This document shows positions 35,813-49,240 of a stretch of DNA of 64,000 nt, in pieces. The notes under the pieces are model-generated. The model worked only from the letters and a program-made list of their open reading frames with translations, ran no database searches and was not told where the DNA came from. Both the position numbers and the translations under genes were made by a program. Position 1 is the stretch's first letter. The number at the start of each line of letters is the position of its first letter. Source of the DNA: Sternotherus odoratus (taxonomy: Eukaryota; Chordata; Testudines; Kinosternidae); the NCBI GenBank assembly GCA_032164245.1, contig JAVMKO010000002.1:178876920-178940919 (forward strand), given 5' to 3'.

Positions 35813-36475
35813 TTCCCCCCAGGTCAGAGTGGTAGAGACCCTGGGAGGTTTTTCAGGAGCGTAGCCAGGTTTGGACAGCAGGGGGAGACAACACAAAAAA
35901 AGGTTCCCGCCCCCCCAAAAGGCACCAGTTCCAAAAAAGGAAGGTACACACACAAAAAAACCCATGGTGGAGATGTCGCCAAAATGCCGCCACTGCAGGA
36001 ACCATTGGGTATGTCCATGGAAATGCCGCTGAAACAAGTAGAGCCCTTTCTGCAGCATTTCGGCAGATGGACACGGTTCACCGCTTTATCCGGGGGTGTT
36101 TTGACAGCAGGTCCATGAATGGTCCATGCTCCAGCCACCTGGTGAGTAGGCGCCACTTTGGAGAATCTAGCCTCAGAGGGAGCAATTGCTTGCCCGGATC
36201 TCTCCCTACTTACGCTACTGAGGTTTTCACTTTCTTCTGCAGCATGAGACACCGGTCACTTGCTGGTTTGAACTAGAGTAAATGATGCACTCTCTATAAC
36301 TTGAAGTCACTAAATCAAGATCTGAAGACTTCAGTTACTCGGGCAGAGGTTATGGGCCTATTACAGGGCGGATGGCTGAGGTTCAGTGGTCTGTGATGTG
36401 CAGGAGATCAGACTAGGTGATCATGATGGTCCTTTTGGTCATAAAGTTTATGGGTTTATGAGATTCTCATGGGTT
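35813..36475 (+). repeat. CR1-related 3' end, split by a hAT
   Basis: Either side of the hAT at 35854 the text (CCAGGTCAGAGTGGTAGAGA; later TGCAGGAGATCAGACTAGG and GATCATGATGGTCC) reads like the 3' UTR and end of a CR1-family LINE ending near TTTATGGGTTTATGAG. Whether it belongs to the preceding ORF2 fragment is unclear. Confidence 0.6.
35854..36220. mobile_element. Short hAT MITE
   Basis: Starts CAGGAGCGTAGCC and ends ACTTACGCTACTG (short imperfect inverted termini), flanked by AGGTTTTT (35846-35853) and AGGTTTTC (36221-36228), an 8-bp duplication with one change. It has 367 bp. The overlapping minus frames (up to 142 aa) run across both element borders and are chance. Confidence 0.8.
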
Positions 36476-39428
36476 TTAGTTTTTTAACTTATTTTATAGT
36501 TCTTTCTAACAATGTTTATCCAAGGGCTCAGATTTAGTTAATAAATTTAATAAATATAGTAAATTGTCCGTTCATATTGGTGTCCTAATTTTCTATATAA
36601 AGACATTCTGATGCTAAATTTTTATAGCTGGGTAATTAAGGTTAATGTGTATTTTTACTACTTACTTACACAGTAAAATAACAAATGCTTATATTTTGTT
36701 GTTTTAATAATAATCTAAGACAAATTTTTTTATTATTTTTATTTTATAATGTTGCCATCTCCCTATAAAATATATAAACTGCCATCACTAATTTACTCAA
36801 AACAGGTGTTCAGGCAGTTTAACTTGGAAGACAAATATTTGGATCAGAAAACTTAATAATTGGCACTTATTTACTGTTTTATATTCTCAAAACACTATAT
36901 AAACATTAACAGATCCTCACAACATTGCTGTGAGATTGGTAGTATGGTCCTCATTTTCAAGATATATCTGGTCTTCTCCTATTGAAAACAATTGTAAGAC
37001 TTCCATTGCAGGATTGGGCAGATAATTTAAGTGACCTGTTCTGTAACTTCAGGAAGGCCTTCTTTAAATTAAATTAAGGCATGAAAACGTTCACTAATTT
37101 AGTCTAAATCTCAGGTTGCATTTTGAATTATCTGGACATGTCTACATTATTTAGAAAAGTCATTTAGAAAAGCTGTAAGAAATTAATTGAAAGAGACCTT
37201 ATTTTTTTCAGAATGGAATAGAATAGAAATTGATTATTTAGATAGTCTAAGAACTTTTACCTGTGATAATATGGTAGGACTTTGAAATATAAAAGCTTTG
37301 AAAGGGAAATAATTGCATCCATGAGATTTATTTTTTTGTTTAGAAAAGTATCAAGGAAAAAACATAATCACAGAAGAAAGTGCAAGTAACTCAGTGGCAC
37401 TGAGGATCTGTGCTACTTAGAGAAGACTATTAATCATAGTTAAGCACATTAATCTTAGTTCTTTCTAGCTAACCAGCATAATGATCAGGATTATTATTTC
37501 TAATTAGAGGAAGTAATAGATCATGTGTAACCTTAAGATGAGTCTCATTAATTAATCCGAGTCCTAAGGGATTTCAGATAGATAGTCCATCTTTGTCACA
37601 ATGAATATCATTGGTTTACACTTAGTTCACAGGAACAAACATCATTGAAGTGGACTAAACAGCTAAAATTGATTAAAATTATAGATAAGAAATAAATATA
37701 TGACAATCCTTAATATATCCTGCATTTTTTATCCAAAATATACTGATGCAAAAACATCCAGTGCAGACTCTGTAAAGATATATTGGGCCTGCTTCTGATG
37801 TTGTGTTGATTTTATGCTTCTGTAACTCCATTGACTTCACTGGATTTACTCCTGATTTGCCTTGGTGTAAATTAGATCAGAATCAGACCAACTCTGTATG
37901 TAATTATAGGTGGAACTGGTAGTGCTGTCTAGAGGTAAGGTTGCCTGACACTTAACATTTTAATACCTTTTTTTAGTTGCTTTTTGCATTATCAAACTTT
38001 AACTGATTTTTTCCATGGTATCCTGTCCTAGACTGAGTATTTTGGAAGTTTTCACTAAAAAGTTTTCACCATTTCAGAGAATGAGATTAAGGAGAAATAC
38101 TTTATTTTGGCAATGTTAAAAAAAAAGGACAGTTTTTTCATTGAGAAGCACTAATGCTTTGGAGCAAGGACTTGAATTTTGATAGAGAAACTGATTTTTT
38201 TGTTCAGTGTGTGCTTATTGCTGTCTCCATCAAAAATCAACCTAATCGGGACAATTTATAACCCCCTGAAAAATCTCAGTTTGCACATACTCAATGGAGA
38301 CTTGCTAGAGTTTAGCAAATAAACTCCCCTGAAGATCGCATCTGCACTGAATATGATTCAGCCCAAGGCTACAGGAACTGACCAGGGCTTTGCCACGGGG
38401 ATCAGGCATAATAGCTGAGTAGGGACACTCTTAATTCTGTCTTTTGCTACCTTGTGAGGGCTCAACTTTACAACCTTAATGTCCGTTTAAGGTGTGTTTT
38501 CATGTAATGTTTGTATAAAATAGTGCTGAGAACTTTAATGTAAAACTGTTGCTTAATGGATTAAAAAGGGATATGGGATCAAATACTCAGCTGGTGAATA
38601 TTTTCATAAATTCATGTATGTCAATCAAGATATGATAATTTACATCAGCTGAGGATGTGTCCCGTAATATTTGAAAGTGCAGAGCAATTATATTGTCTAC
38701 TAGGGTAGTGATAGTTTTGCTGATGTGATATTTATTATGTTACATCCCCAACTGAGGGAAGGGAAGCAGATAGAGAGCATTCACGTCTCCCATATTTTTA
38801 TTTCTATCTTTGACTGGTACTGATTGCTACACTTTAAAAAAACAACAACATGGTTTTATGCCATTTCAATTAGTGAGAGCTAGTAACATGAAAAAAAAAA
38901 TACTGATCATCTTGTGAAATCACCTTTAGGTTCAACATTTCACATAGTTTAGGTTCAGACACACTTGAGACTTGACTGAAAACATACCCCCAAAGGACTG
39001 GGAATGCTAGTTTTAAAAAGACATTTTTTTCTTGAGACCTTGTGTTTTTTTTATTGCTTTTCTGCCATGTGATATACCTGCTCTCTCAGATCAAAGTCAT
39101 TCATTTTTTGCATCAGCAGATGTGTACATACTTTATTTAGGTATATAGTTTATATGTGCCAATGTTGAATTGATTTCAGTGGAACTTGTGTTTAAAATGG
39201 CAGCACAGCAGTATGCCAGAGAGAGAATAATAAATGACACAATTTGTAAAAAAAAACAAAAAACAGTCAAAAGGGAATGATTGCAAATTGTGGAATTATT
39301 TCAACTGGATTACAGTTATAGGAGCACAGCCTGAGTTTGCATTAAGCTTGTTGCTTTGTCTCTACCGAAGGATAAATTGAACGCAACACCTAACATTAAT
39401 GAATGCATGTGTTATTTCCTACTTTTAG
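36476..39428. other. DGKB intron with old MIR-like fragment
   Basis: AT-rich. 36895-36975 (GATCCTCACAACATTGCTGTG and on, seen in part) resembles the core of a MIR SINE. 37785-37890 contains a palindromic reptile repeat piece (TGGATTTACTCCTGATTTGC). The rest is unassigned. Confidence 0.5.
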
Positions 39429-39502
39429 ATCACTCCAGTTCCAGGAACTCGTCCGCTCTTAGTTTTTGTCAACCCTAAAAGTGGGGGGAAACAAGGAGAA
39501 AG
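39429..39502 (+). CDS. DGKB: DGKB exon: start of kinase catalytic domain
   Basis: The 74-nt exon has acceptor CTACTTTTAG, enters in phase 0 and leaves in phase 2 before GTATGT. It encodes [20 protein letters not shown] then KQGE and a split Arg. [16 protein letters not shown] is the first strand and glycine-rich loop of the diacylglycerol kinase catalytic fold. No damage is seen. Confidence 0.95.
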
Positions 39503-40500
39503 GTATGTTCTTTTCTTTCTTTATTTTAAAAGTGTGTCGGTCTTTCTGATACGTTGATCCTTTGTGTCAAAATGCAGTTGACAACCTGAAGAAGAGATCT
39601 AGAGCAACTAGTTTGAATGACTTTTGGAGTACATTTTAAAATGCCTTAGATTTGGACATCCCTAGTATCCTTTTCAGCAGAGGTATTAGTACAGTAGTTA
39701 GTGATGAGAGTGAGTTCTCTGCAACATTTTTGCTTCAAGACCCCAAATATATGCAGTGATTTATGTATATAATTACTCCTGAGGGAATGTTGTGCCAAAA
39801 AATTAAAAATTCTGCACACAATATTTTAAAATTCTGCAAATTTTATTTGTCAGTAAATAAATGTGGCTCCAACATGGCAGTGGGGAGCATAGGCCACTGG
39901 CTGCATTGAGGTGGGAGATCACCCCGAAGCTCCCACCTCCTTCAGTACAGGGACTCGGCAGTGAAGCTGCACCTGACCCTGACACAGTGCAAGGGCTGCG
40001 CCTTCCCCAGAAACACCCCAGGGTCCTGGCTCTCTGCACCAGATGCACCAGGTGGGGTGAGCAGGCTCGGCTCAGTAGGATTCAAGTTTTTCATGTAGCA
40101 AACATATATTCCCATTAACAGTGAATTGCAGCAAATCTCATAATGACATTAAAATAGCCTTCACATACTAAACTAACTAACTCATAACATATGATAACTG
40201 TGTGTGTAAAATGGAAATTAAGTGGTTGAGAATACACTTAGTCTGAAAGATGTTCTAGATTCCACCTTAGAGCTGACAACACTTCTATATGCATATCCTT
40301 ACAAATCTAACTAATCAAAGCAACTTTCTGTTTTCTGTAAACAAAATACATAGGTTTACTGCCTCATTGACAAAATAGTTTAATCAACAGAAATTGATTT
40401 TAGACAAATGGCTACACATGTGGCACCCATTATAGATGTTATGCGGGATCAATGCCAGTGTTTTCCCTTCCTCATTTCCATTCTGTTTGTCTGACCAGGT
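39503..40500. other. DGKB intron with a reptile dispersed repeat
   Basis: 39780-40080 contains AAAAATTAAAAATTCTGC and AATATTTTAAAATTCTGCAA followed by a GC-richer part, text typical of a high-copy turtle repeat. No termini were fixed. The frames on both strands in the GC-richer part are compositional. Confidence 0.5.
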
Positions 40501-40821
40501 AAGTTGACCTAAGATGCATCGAGAATCCAACTGATTTTGGACAATTGTTTCCTTGACAAGCACACAGAGGGACTCACCGCAGATCAGCTTCCATACACTG
40601 ACATTTCACTGACGTTTCCATACACTGACATTTCACTGACGTTTCCATACACTGACGTTTCACTGTTGACTCCACTTCCGCCTCTCGCAGTGGTGGAGTT
40701 CCGGAGTCGGTGGGGAGAGCACTAGGGGATTGATTTATTGCATCTACACTAGATGTGATAATTCAATCCCCGATCGCTCGATCACTACCTGCCAATCCAG
40801 TGAGTAGTGTAGACATGCCCA
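40501..40821. mobile_element. Harbinger-type MITE
   Basis: The right end GTGTAGACATGCCC and the interior (GATTTATTGCATCTACACTA, CCGATCGCTCGATCACTACC) match the style of the Harbinger MITE at 61119-61412, which has GATCGATTTATCGCGTCTCA. The left end near AAGTTGACCTAAGATGC is less certain, and the TAA duplication is not seen. Confidence 0.6.
40589..40662. repeat. 26-bp tandem repeat, 2.8 copies
   Basis: TTCCATACACTGACATTTCA and CTGACG repeats at 40589, 40615 and (partial, with one change) 40641. It lies inside the MITE. Confidence 0.9.
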
Positions 40822-44189
<3,368 letters not shown>

Positions 44190-44193
44190 ATAG

Positions 44194-44618
44194 TGTGGCA
44201 GGGTGCTGGCCAGGAGTGCCTGAGCCAGCCCTGCCGGCCCTTTAAGAGGGAGAAAAGCCCTCTGCAAACCTCCCTTGCAGGGAGGCTAATTAGCCACCTG
44301 GCTTGCAGGGCAATCAGCCTTCATGAGTGGCACCTGGCAGCCATCAGGGGGATAAAAGGCATGCCAGGAAGCAAGCCCAGTGTGGTGGGGATGGTATAGA
44401 GTGAGGTGGTGGTTTGAGCTATTCAGAGCTGTGTGTTGGAGTTGTAAACTGTAAGCTGGACTATGTAGAGTCTGAAGAGCTGTAAGCTGAAGACTGGATT
44501 GTATAAAGTTGTATATATTGGTGGTGGGGTCCTGCACTGTGATTAAAGAGCACTGTTTGACGCAAAGAAGGGTTTCCTGCCTGTGTTCCTGCGAGGGGTG
44601 AGAAGGCGGTCTGACACA
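44194..44618 (+). repeat. 5' LTR
   Basis: Starts TGTGGCAGGGTGC and ends GGTCTGACACA (TG...CA). A TATA-like GGGATAAAAGGC is at about 44350 and a polyadenylation-like ATTAAA at 44543. Confidence 0.92.
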
Positions 44619-44620
44619 AG

Positions 44621-44638
44621 TGGTGTCAGAGGTGGGAT
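44621..44638 (+). promoter_or_regulatory. Primer-binding site, tRNA-Leu-like
   Basis: TGGTGTCAGAGGTGGGAT starts two bases after the 5' LTR. It is nearly complementary to the 3' end of a leucine tRNA (…CCTGACACCA), with two differences by my recollection of that tRNA. Confidence 0.65.
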
Positions 44639-44671
44639 CGCTACACCAGCAACACAACTGGTGGCCCCGAG

Positions 44672-45394
44672 ATGGAGGGAACCCTGCAGTGGCTCGTAGA
44701 ACAACAGAAGCAGACCCAGCAGGCCATGCATGCCTTACAGCAAACCCACTTTGAGATGCAGCAGGCCCAAGCTGAGCAGCGGAAGACGCTGCAGGACTTT
44801 ATCCAGGAGCAGGCAAAGACCCAGGCAACTCTCCTGCAGCACCTGGTGAGTCGAGGGGCAGGAGAGGGCATGCAGCCGCCAGGCTGGGGACTCTGTAAGA
44901 TGAGCCCGGCGGATGACCCCGATGCCTTCCTGGGCACTTTTGAGAGGGTGGCCACCACAGCCGGGTGGGAGCAGACCACCTGGGCCCTCTGGCTTGCTCC
45001 ATACCTCGTGGGCGAAGCCCAGGCGGCCTACATGGCCCTGGGGAATGCAGAGGCCCAGGACTTTGAAATTGTCAGAGCGGCCATCTTGGACCGGGTCGGC
45101 TTGTCTGCCGAGAAATATCGCCAGAAGTTGCGGGCGGCCCGCTGGCCCCGGGCGGTGCGGCCCCGGGCGTTTGCCCAGAGGCTAAGAGACTGGGCGACGC
45201 GTTGGCTGAGGCCGGAGGCCCGGTCAGGGGAGGAAATTATGGACTCCCTGATCTTGGAGCAGTTTTTGCTCAGCCTCCCCGAGACTGTCCGCACCTGGGT
45301 CAGGAGGCACCAGCCGGAGACGGTGGAGTCTGCGGTGCGCCTGACCGAGGAGTACGTGGAGGAAGAAGGACCTCGGGGAGAAGACCGACCATGA
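44672..45394 (+). CDS. Gag polyprotein, SCAN-like capsid
   Basis: 240 codons from ATG (MEGTLQWLVEQQKQTQQ) to TGA. Residues 1-60 form a glutamine-rich coiled coil. About 80-220 is capsid-like: DDPDAFLGTFERVATTAGW, AAYMALGN, RAAILDRVGLSAEKYRQKLR, RPRAFAQRLRDWATRW, SLPETVRTWVRRHQPE and AVRLTEEYVEEE. The EKYRQKLR, LxDWAxRW and LPExVRTWVRxHxPE blocks are those shared by Gmr1-type Gag and SCAN domains. It would form the particle capsid. The frame continues after the single TGA into the zinc knuckle-protease ORF. It looks intact. Confidence 0.88.
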   Translation: MEGTLQWLVEQQKQTQQAMHALQQTHFEMQQAQAEQRKTLQDFIQEQAKTQATLLQHLVSRGAGEGMQPPGWGLCKMSPADDPDAFLGTFERVATTAGWEQTTWALWLAPYLVGEAQAAYMALGNAEAQDFEIVRAAILDRVGLSAEKYRQKLRAARWPRAVRPRAFAQRLRDWATRWLRPEARSGEEIMDSLILEQFLLSLPETVRTWVRRHQPETVESAVRLTEEYVEEEGPRGEDRP

Positions 45395-46405
45395 CGGGTC
45401 CGGGATTTGGGGCGTCAGCCCATGGACTCCCCCCCCCCCCCCCCAGCAAAAGGCAAAGGGACTGATGGGGAGCCCAGGGGGGCGCCAGGAAGAGTGGCCC
45501 GGCTTACCTGCTGGCAGTGTGGGAAGCCAGGGCATATTAAGAGGGACTGCCCAGCCATGGACTGTGGCTACACCGATTGGTGTGGGTGGACCGAGGTTTG
45601 GGGGCGGAAACCGCATAAGGGGATACCCACTCTGCGGGTACAGGTGGGAAGGAAGTCCCAACCGGGGGTAGTGGATTCAGCCTCCCCCTGTACGCTCGTC
45701 CGCAGGGCGTTGGTCCGCCCCGAGTGGCTAATTCCGGGGGCTTCCATGGACCTACAGTGCGTCCATGGGGACAGGAAGACCTGTCGGGTGGCCCAGGTCC
45801 CCCTAGAAATCAGCGGACGCTTCTGCTGGAAGCGGGTCGGTGTGCCGGAGGGGTTGCCGTGCACCGTAATTATTGGGCGGGACTGGGGCCCGGTGGGAGG
45901 TACGAGGCCCCGGGCTGCCCCAAGGCCGAGTGTGCGAACCCGTACGGGGGGTTCGGCCGAGAGAAGGGGCGGGTCTCAGCCCAATAACCCAGCAAATGGT
46001 CTAGCTAGCCCTGAACGGCTAAGGCTAGGGCAGGAGGTGAGCTCCACAGAAGAAGCCCCAAGCTCCTGTGAGAGCCAGGGGGAAATTGAGGCAGGGGAAG
46101 TTGCCCTGTGTTGCGAGGCCCCATCTGAGCAGGGGTTGGAGCGGCTGCCACCATGCGAGTGGTGTGAGCGCCGAAGGGCACAGGGGCGGCCGATACCCTG
46201 CCTTTATTGCGAGAGGCTGGAAGTAGGGCTCTCTGCCGTGGCCGCGCTGGAAGGCGAGGCAGAGGAGGCTAGCCCTAAAAAGGCAGTAAGGCTCTCCGCC
46301 ATAGCCGGGCATGACACCCAGAAACCTAGGGACCATGCTGCCATGGTAAAGGAAATGAGGAAAAAAGGTTCAAGGGCCCTGTTGGATCTAATTGGAAAAT
46401 ATTGA
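45395..46405 (+). CDS. Zinc knuckle-protease ORF with novel Cys-rich tail
   Basis: In the same frame as Gag, directly after its TGA; an independent start would be ATG at 45422 (MDSPPPPPAKGKG). It holds a CCHC knuckle CWQCGKPGHIKRDC (45510-45551) and then a protease-like part with VVDSASPCTLVRRALV (catalytic block normally DSG or DTG, here DSA), MDLQCVHGD and a terminal VIIGRDW. The last 160 or so residues are unlike pol. They are acidic and serine-rich with a CEWC and CLYC pair 11 residues apart, and end ALLDLIGKY. A pure C-run encodes the early prolines. The tail is unassigned. Confidence 0.8.
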   Translation, partial: RVRDLGRQPMDSPPPPPAKGKGTDGEPRGAPGRVARLTCWQCGKPGHIKRDCPAMDCGYTDWCGWTEVWGRKPHKGIPTLRVQVGRKSQPGVVDSASPCTLVRRALVRPEWLIPGASMDLQCVHGDRKTCRVAQVPLEISGRFCWKRVGVPEGLPCTVIIGRDWGPVGGTRPRAAPRPSVRTRTGGSAERRGGSQPNNPANGLASPERLRLGQEVSSTEEAPSSCESQGEIEAGEVALCCEAPSEQGLERLPPCEWCERRRAQGRPIPCLYCERLEVGLSAVAALEGEAEEASPKKAVRLSAIAGHDTQKPRDHAAMVKEMRKKGSRALLDLIGKY

Positions 46406-46436
46406 GGGGTCCGAGCCAGCCCGATGGGGCTAGGCT

Positions 46437-46447
46437 AAGGGGGGAGG
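46437..46447 (+). other. Polypurine tract
   Basis: AAGGGGGGAGG immediately before the 3' LTR (TGTGTAGCAGGG), the expected plus-strand primer. Confidence 0.85.
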
Positions 46448-46879
46448 TGTGTAGCAGGGTGCTGGCCAGGAGTGCCTGAGCCAGCCCTGCCGGCCCTTTA
46501 AGAGGGAGAAAAGCCCTCTGCAAACCTCCCTTGCAGGGAGGCTAATTAGCCACCTGGCTTGCAGGGCAATCAGCCTTGATGAGTGGCACCTGGCAGCCTT
46601 CTCAGGGGGATAAAAGGCCGGCCAGGAAGCAAGCCCAGTGTGGTGGGGATGGTATAGAGTGAGGTGGTGGTGGTTTGAGCTATTCAGAGCTGTGTGTTGG
46701 AGTTGTAAACTGTAAGCTGGACTATGTAGAGTCTGAAGAGCTGTAAGCTGAAGACTGGATTGTATAAAGTTGTATATATTGGTGGTGGGGTCCTGCACTG
46801 TGATTAAAGAGCACTGTTTGACGCAAAGAAGGGTTTCCTGCCTGTGTTCCTGCGAGGGGTGAGAAGGCGGTCTGTCACA
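46448..46879 (+). repeat. 3' LTR
   Basis: Matches the 5' LTR except for a few changes: TGTGTAGC for TGTGGC at the start, CTTCTCAGG for CATCAGG, an extra GGT in the GGTGGTGG run, and TCTGTCACA at the end. Confidence 0.92.
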
Positions 46880-46883
46880 ATAG

Positions 46884-48770
46884 ATTGGGAAATTACAGCT
46901 TGCTATATCATGGGTTATTGCTAAATCTTATGAGGGCATGATGAGCCCCCGTACCATTTTATGAACTGTATAATCCTTCAGACCCCATACTTCAGATTGA
47001 GCACCAACTTAACAATTTTTAAAGCTACTGACATAGCTTTCTTCTAACTTAATAACTTTAATTGAGACTTAAAAATCAAACCAAGTCTGGAGCCTCTTTG
47101 TACTGTACAGTTTATATTTTACTTTGTTACATTTTATCAGATAACTTGTGATGATATAAAGAGAGAAAGTGTTTTAAGGCATAAGCACAAGAGGGCAGTA
47201 TTAAATCCAGACTCAAAGCCCTAAACTGGGAGTCACAGCTTTCAAACACCGCCTTTCTTTGAACCATAACAGAGGGTTTTTTGGGGATTTTTTTTTAAAT
47301 TTCTCTTCTAATTAGTGTTTCTTTGAAGAAATTTCGAATCAATTTTCAAGCAGGTATTGCATTTAATTAATCATTTTTTTACCCTATTCCATAAAAATGA
47401 ATAATCCTATGTTTCCAGGTATCTCTTACCAGCCCTCCTTCATTCAGTTAGTAGAATGTGGACTGTGTATAATTTGTCCCTTTTTCAGGAAGTTGGTTCT
47501 GTGAAACTACCCATTTTTTGTTTGTCTTCACATAGGCGTTTTATCAAACACAAGGCAATTATTTTAGATTGTCAGTCAAGCCTTTACATTATTAGATTTC
47601 ACCACATATTTCATTTCAAGTAAAGGGAAATATGGAGGGGAGACGAATACCACAACGAGAAATAATCAAGAAGTATACACTTTCCACCACTATTACTAAA
47701 TCAAAAAGGGCTATATAAATGCAACATACGTATTTATTTTTAAATTATTTATTCACATTTTTCATGATCATCATAATCCATTTAAATTGTCTCTCTTGGG
47801 ACTATTTTACTGAGCATTTCATTTCACTTCAGATATGTTTAACGGACTTATGTAATGTTTATATTATTACTGTGCACTTTAGTTGTGTTCTGTTCAGTTA
47901 ATATTAATTGAAAGTTTTCAGTTTATTTTCACTGGGTATCTTTGTGCTGTTAAGAGCACTGAACAAATATGCAGGGGAACCAGGAGAGTAAGAAAACCCC
48001 AGATTGCAGAACGGGTCTGAAGCTGTTGCACTCTGCTGTGGAATCAATAAGAACCCACTGGATGGATCCCTCAGTCTCACCTCTGTGATGGAATGCCCAT
48101 AGGCTTTTCCCAGTGTATATTGCCACAGATGGCCCATCCACAGAACTGAGCTGCTGCAGTACCAATTGAGCCTCAGCCTTGATGGAGACAGGGGCAAGGT
48201 TGGCCCATTAATGGAAGCTTATATTTGTAATTTTTGGAAGAATTTAAATAATTTCTGGAAACAGTGGATTCATCTTCCCCATCTATTTTACCCTATTCAC
48301 CAAAGGATTTCAGAAGGAGAATGTATCTTTTAGAACAATAGTTCACAGTTCGTGTGAATATGATAATGAATCTGCTGAACAGTAACAGTTTAGTAGAGGT
48401 CAATGTGTTGAATCAGCTACTGCTTTCTGTATCCTGGAAAATGGTCAGGTCATCTCGGAGGAAGATACTCTATAGCAGTTCCAAAGATGGATGGAAATTT
48501 GGAGGGACTGGGGCAAAGGCAGATGCTCCTGCTTAAGTGAGCATCTACCTCAAACACAGGTCCACAAGCAGTCTTCAGCCACCAGTCGGCCACTTGCTGG
48601 TACCAGCAGAGTGTGGGGGCTAGTGGACCATAGCTCACCATAGGCACCATCCACCAAGCTCTCCATTGGAGGAGATTTATGGCCTCTTCAACTGGCTCAG
48701 ATTCACTAGTTAAGCCAGAAAGAGGCACAGGAAGTTGTCTTAGCAACTAGGTGAAGCTCTGGGTGGCTGC
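46884..48770. other. DGKB intron, no recognised element
   Basis: AT-rich to about 47940, then less AT-rich. Frames on both strands at 47904-48746 have amino-acid-like stretches but no domain. Possibly an old transposon remnant. Confidence 0.45.
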
Positions 48771-49240
48771 TACATTGAATGATAACTTATTGCCGGACTC
48801 TTGAGCCCTACCTTGTTCCTGATGCCTGCCTTCCTGTCCTGTTCCTGGTTCCTGCCCTTGTTTCAGATCCCTGCTTCTACACCCCACGCCTGACTATTGA
48901 CTCCATCTCTGAGCCTTGGCTTGACTCTGTCTCCATCTCTGACCTCTGGCTCCTGACCATCACTGATCTGAGCACTAGGCCTGATCACCCCGGCTCTGAC
49001 TACAAGGTCTAACCACCTACATCCCAGTCTACAACATCCTGGTGGCTTCTCAGACTGGCTAAGCTATGGTTTTCAGAGCTGTGTGTGGTTGGGTCTATCG
49101 CAGTTTAATATTGAGAGCACTCATGTACATAGTGTAGAAAAACATGTACTTGATGTCAATAAACAAATCTTGCCACATCTCAGTCAGGGACATTAGTTTC
49201 TCACTAAAGACCAGCTGCAGGGTCCCAAAATCAACTGCTG
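48771..49240. repeat. Possible old gypsy LTR fragment
   Basis: Repeated CCTGxxTCC and CTCTGACxxC text (for example CCATCTCTGACCTCTGGCTC) like that in the LTR at 6980-7190. No LTR borders were found. Confidence 0.35.

Larger units (their letters stand above)
44194..46879 (+). mobile_element. Non-autonomous Ty3/gypsy (Gmr1-like) LTR element, Gag-Pro only
   Basis: A complete 2.69-kb LTR element with two LTRs, a primer-binding site, a Gag frame, a zinc knuckle-protease frame and a polypurine tract, flanked by ATAG (44190-44193 and 46880-46883). The LTRs differ at only a handful of sites, so the insertion is young. Reverse transcriptase, RNase H and integrase are absent: only about 500 bp, all within the same open frame, separate the protease from the polypurine tract. 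It must use enzymes of a full-length relative. The Gag is of the type from which the vertebrate SCAN domain derives (family knowledge). Confidence 0.9.
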
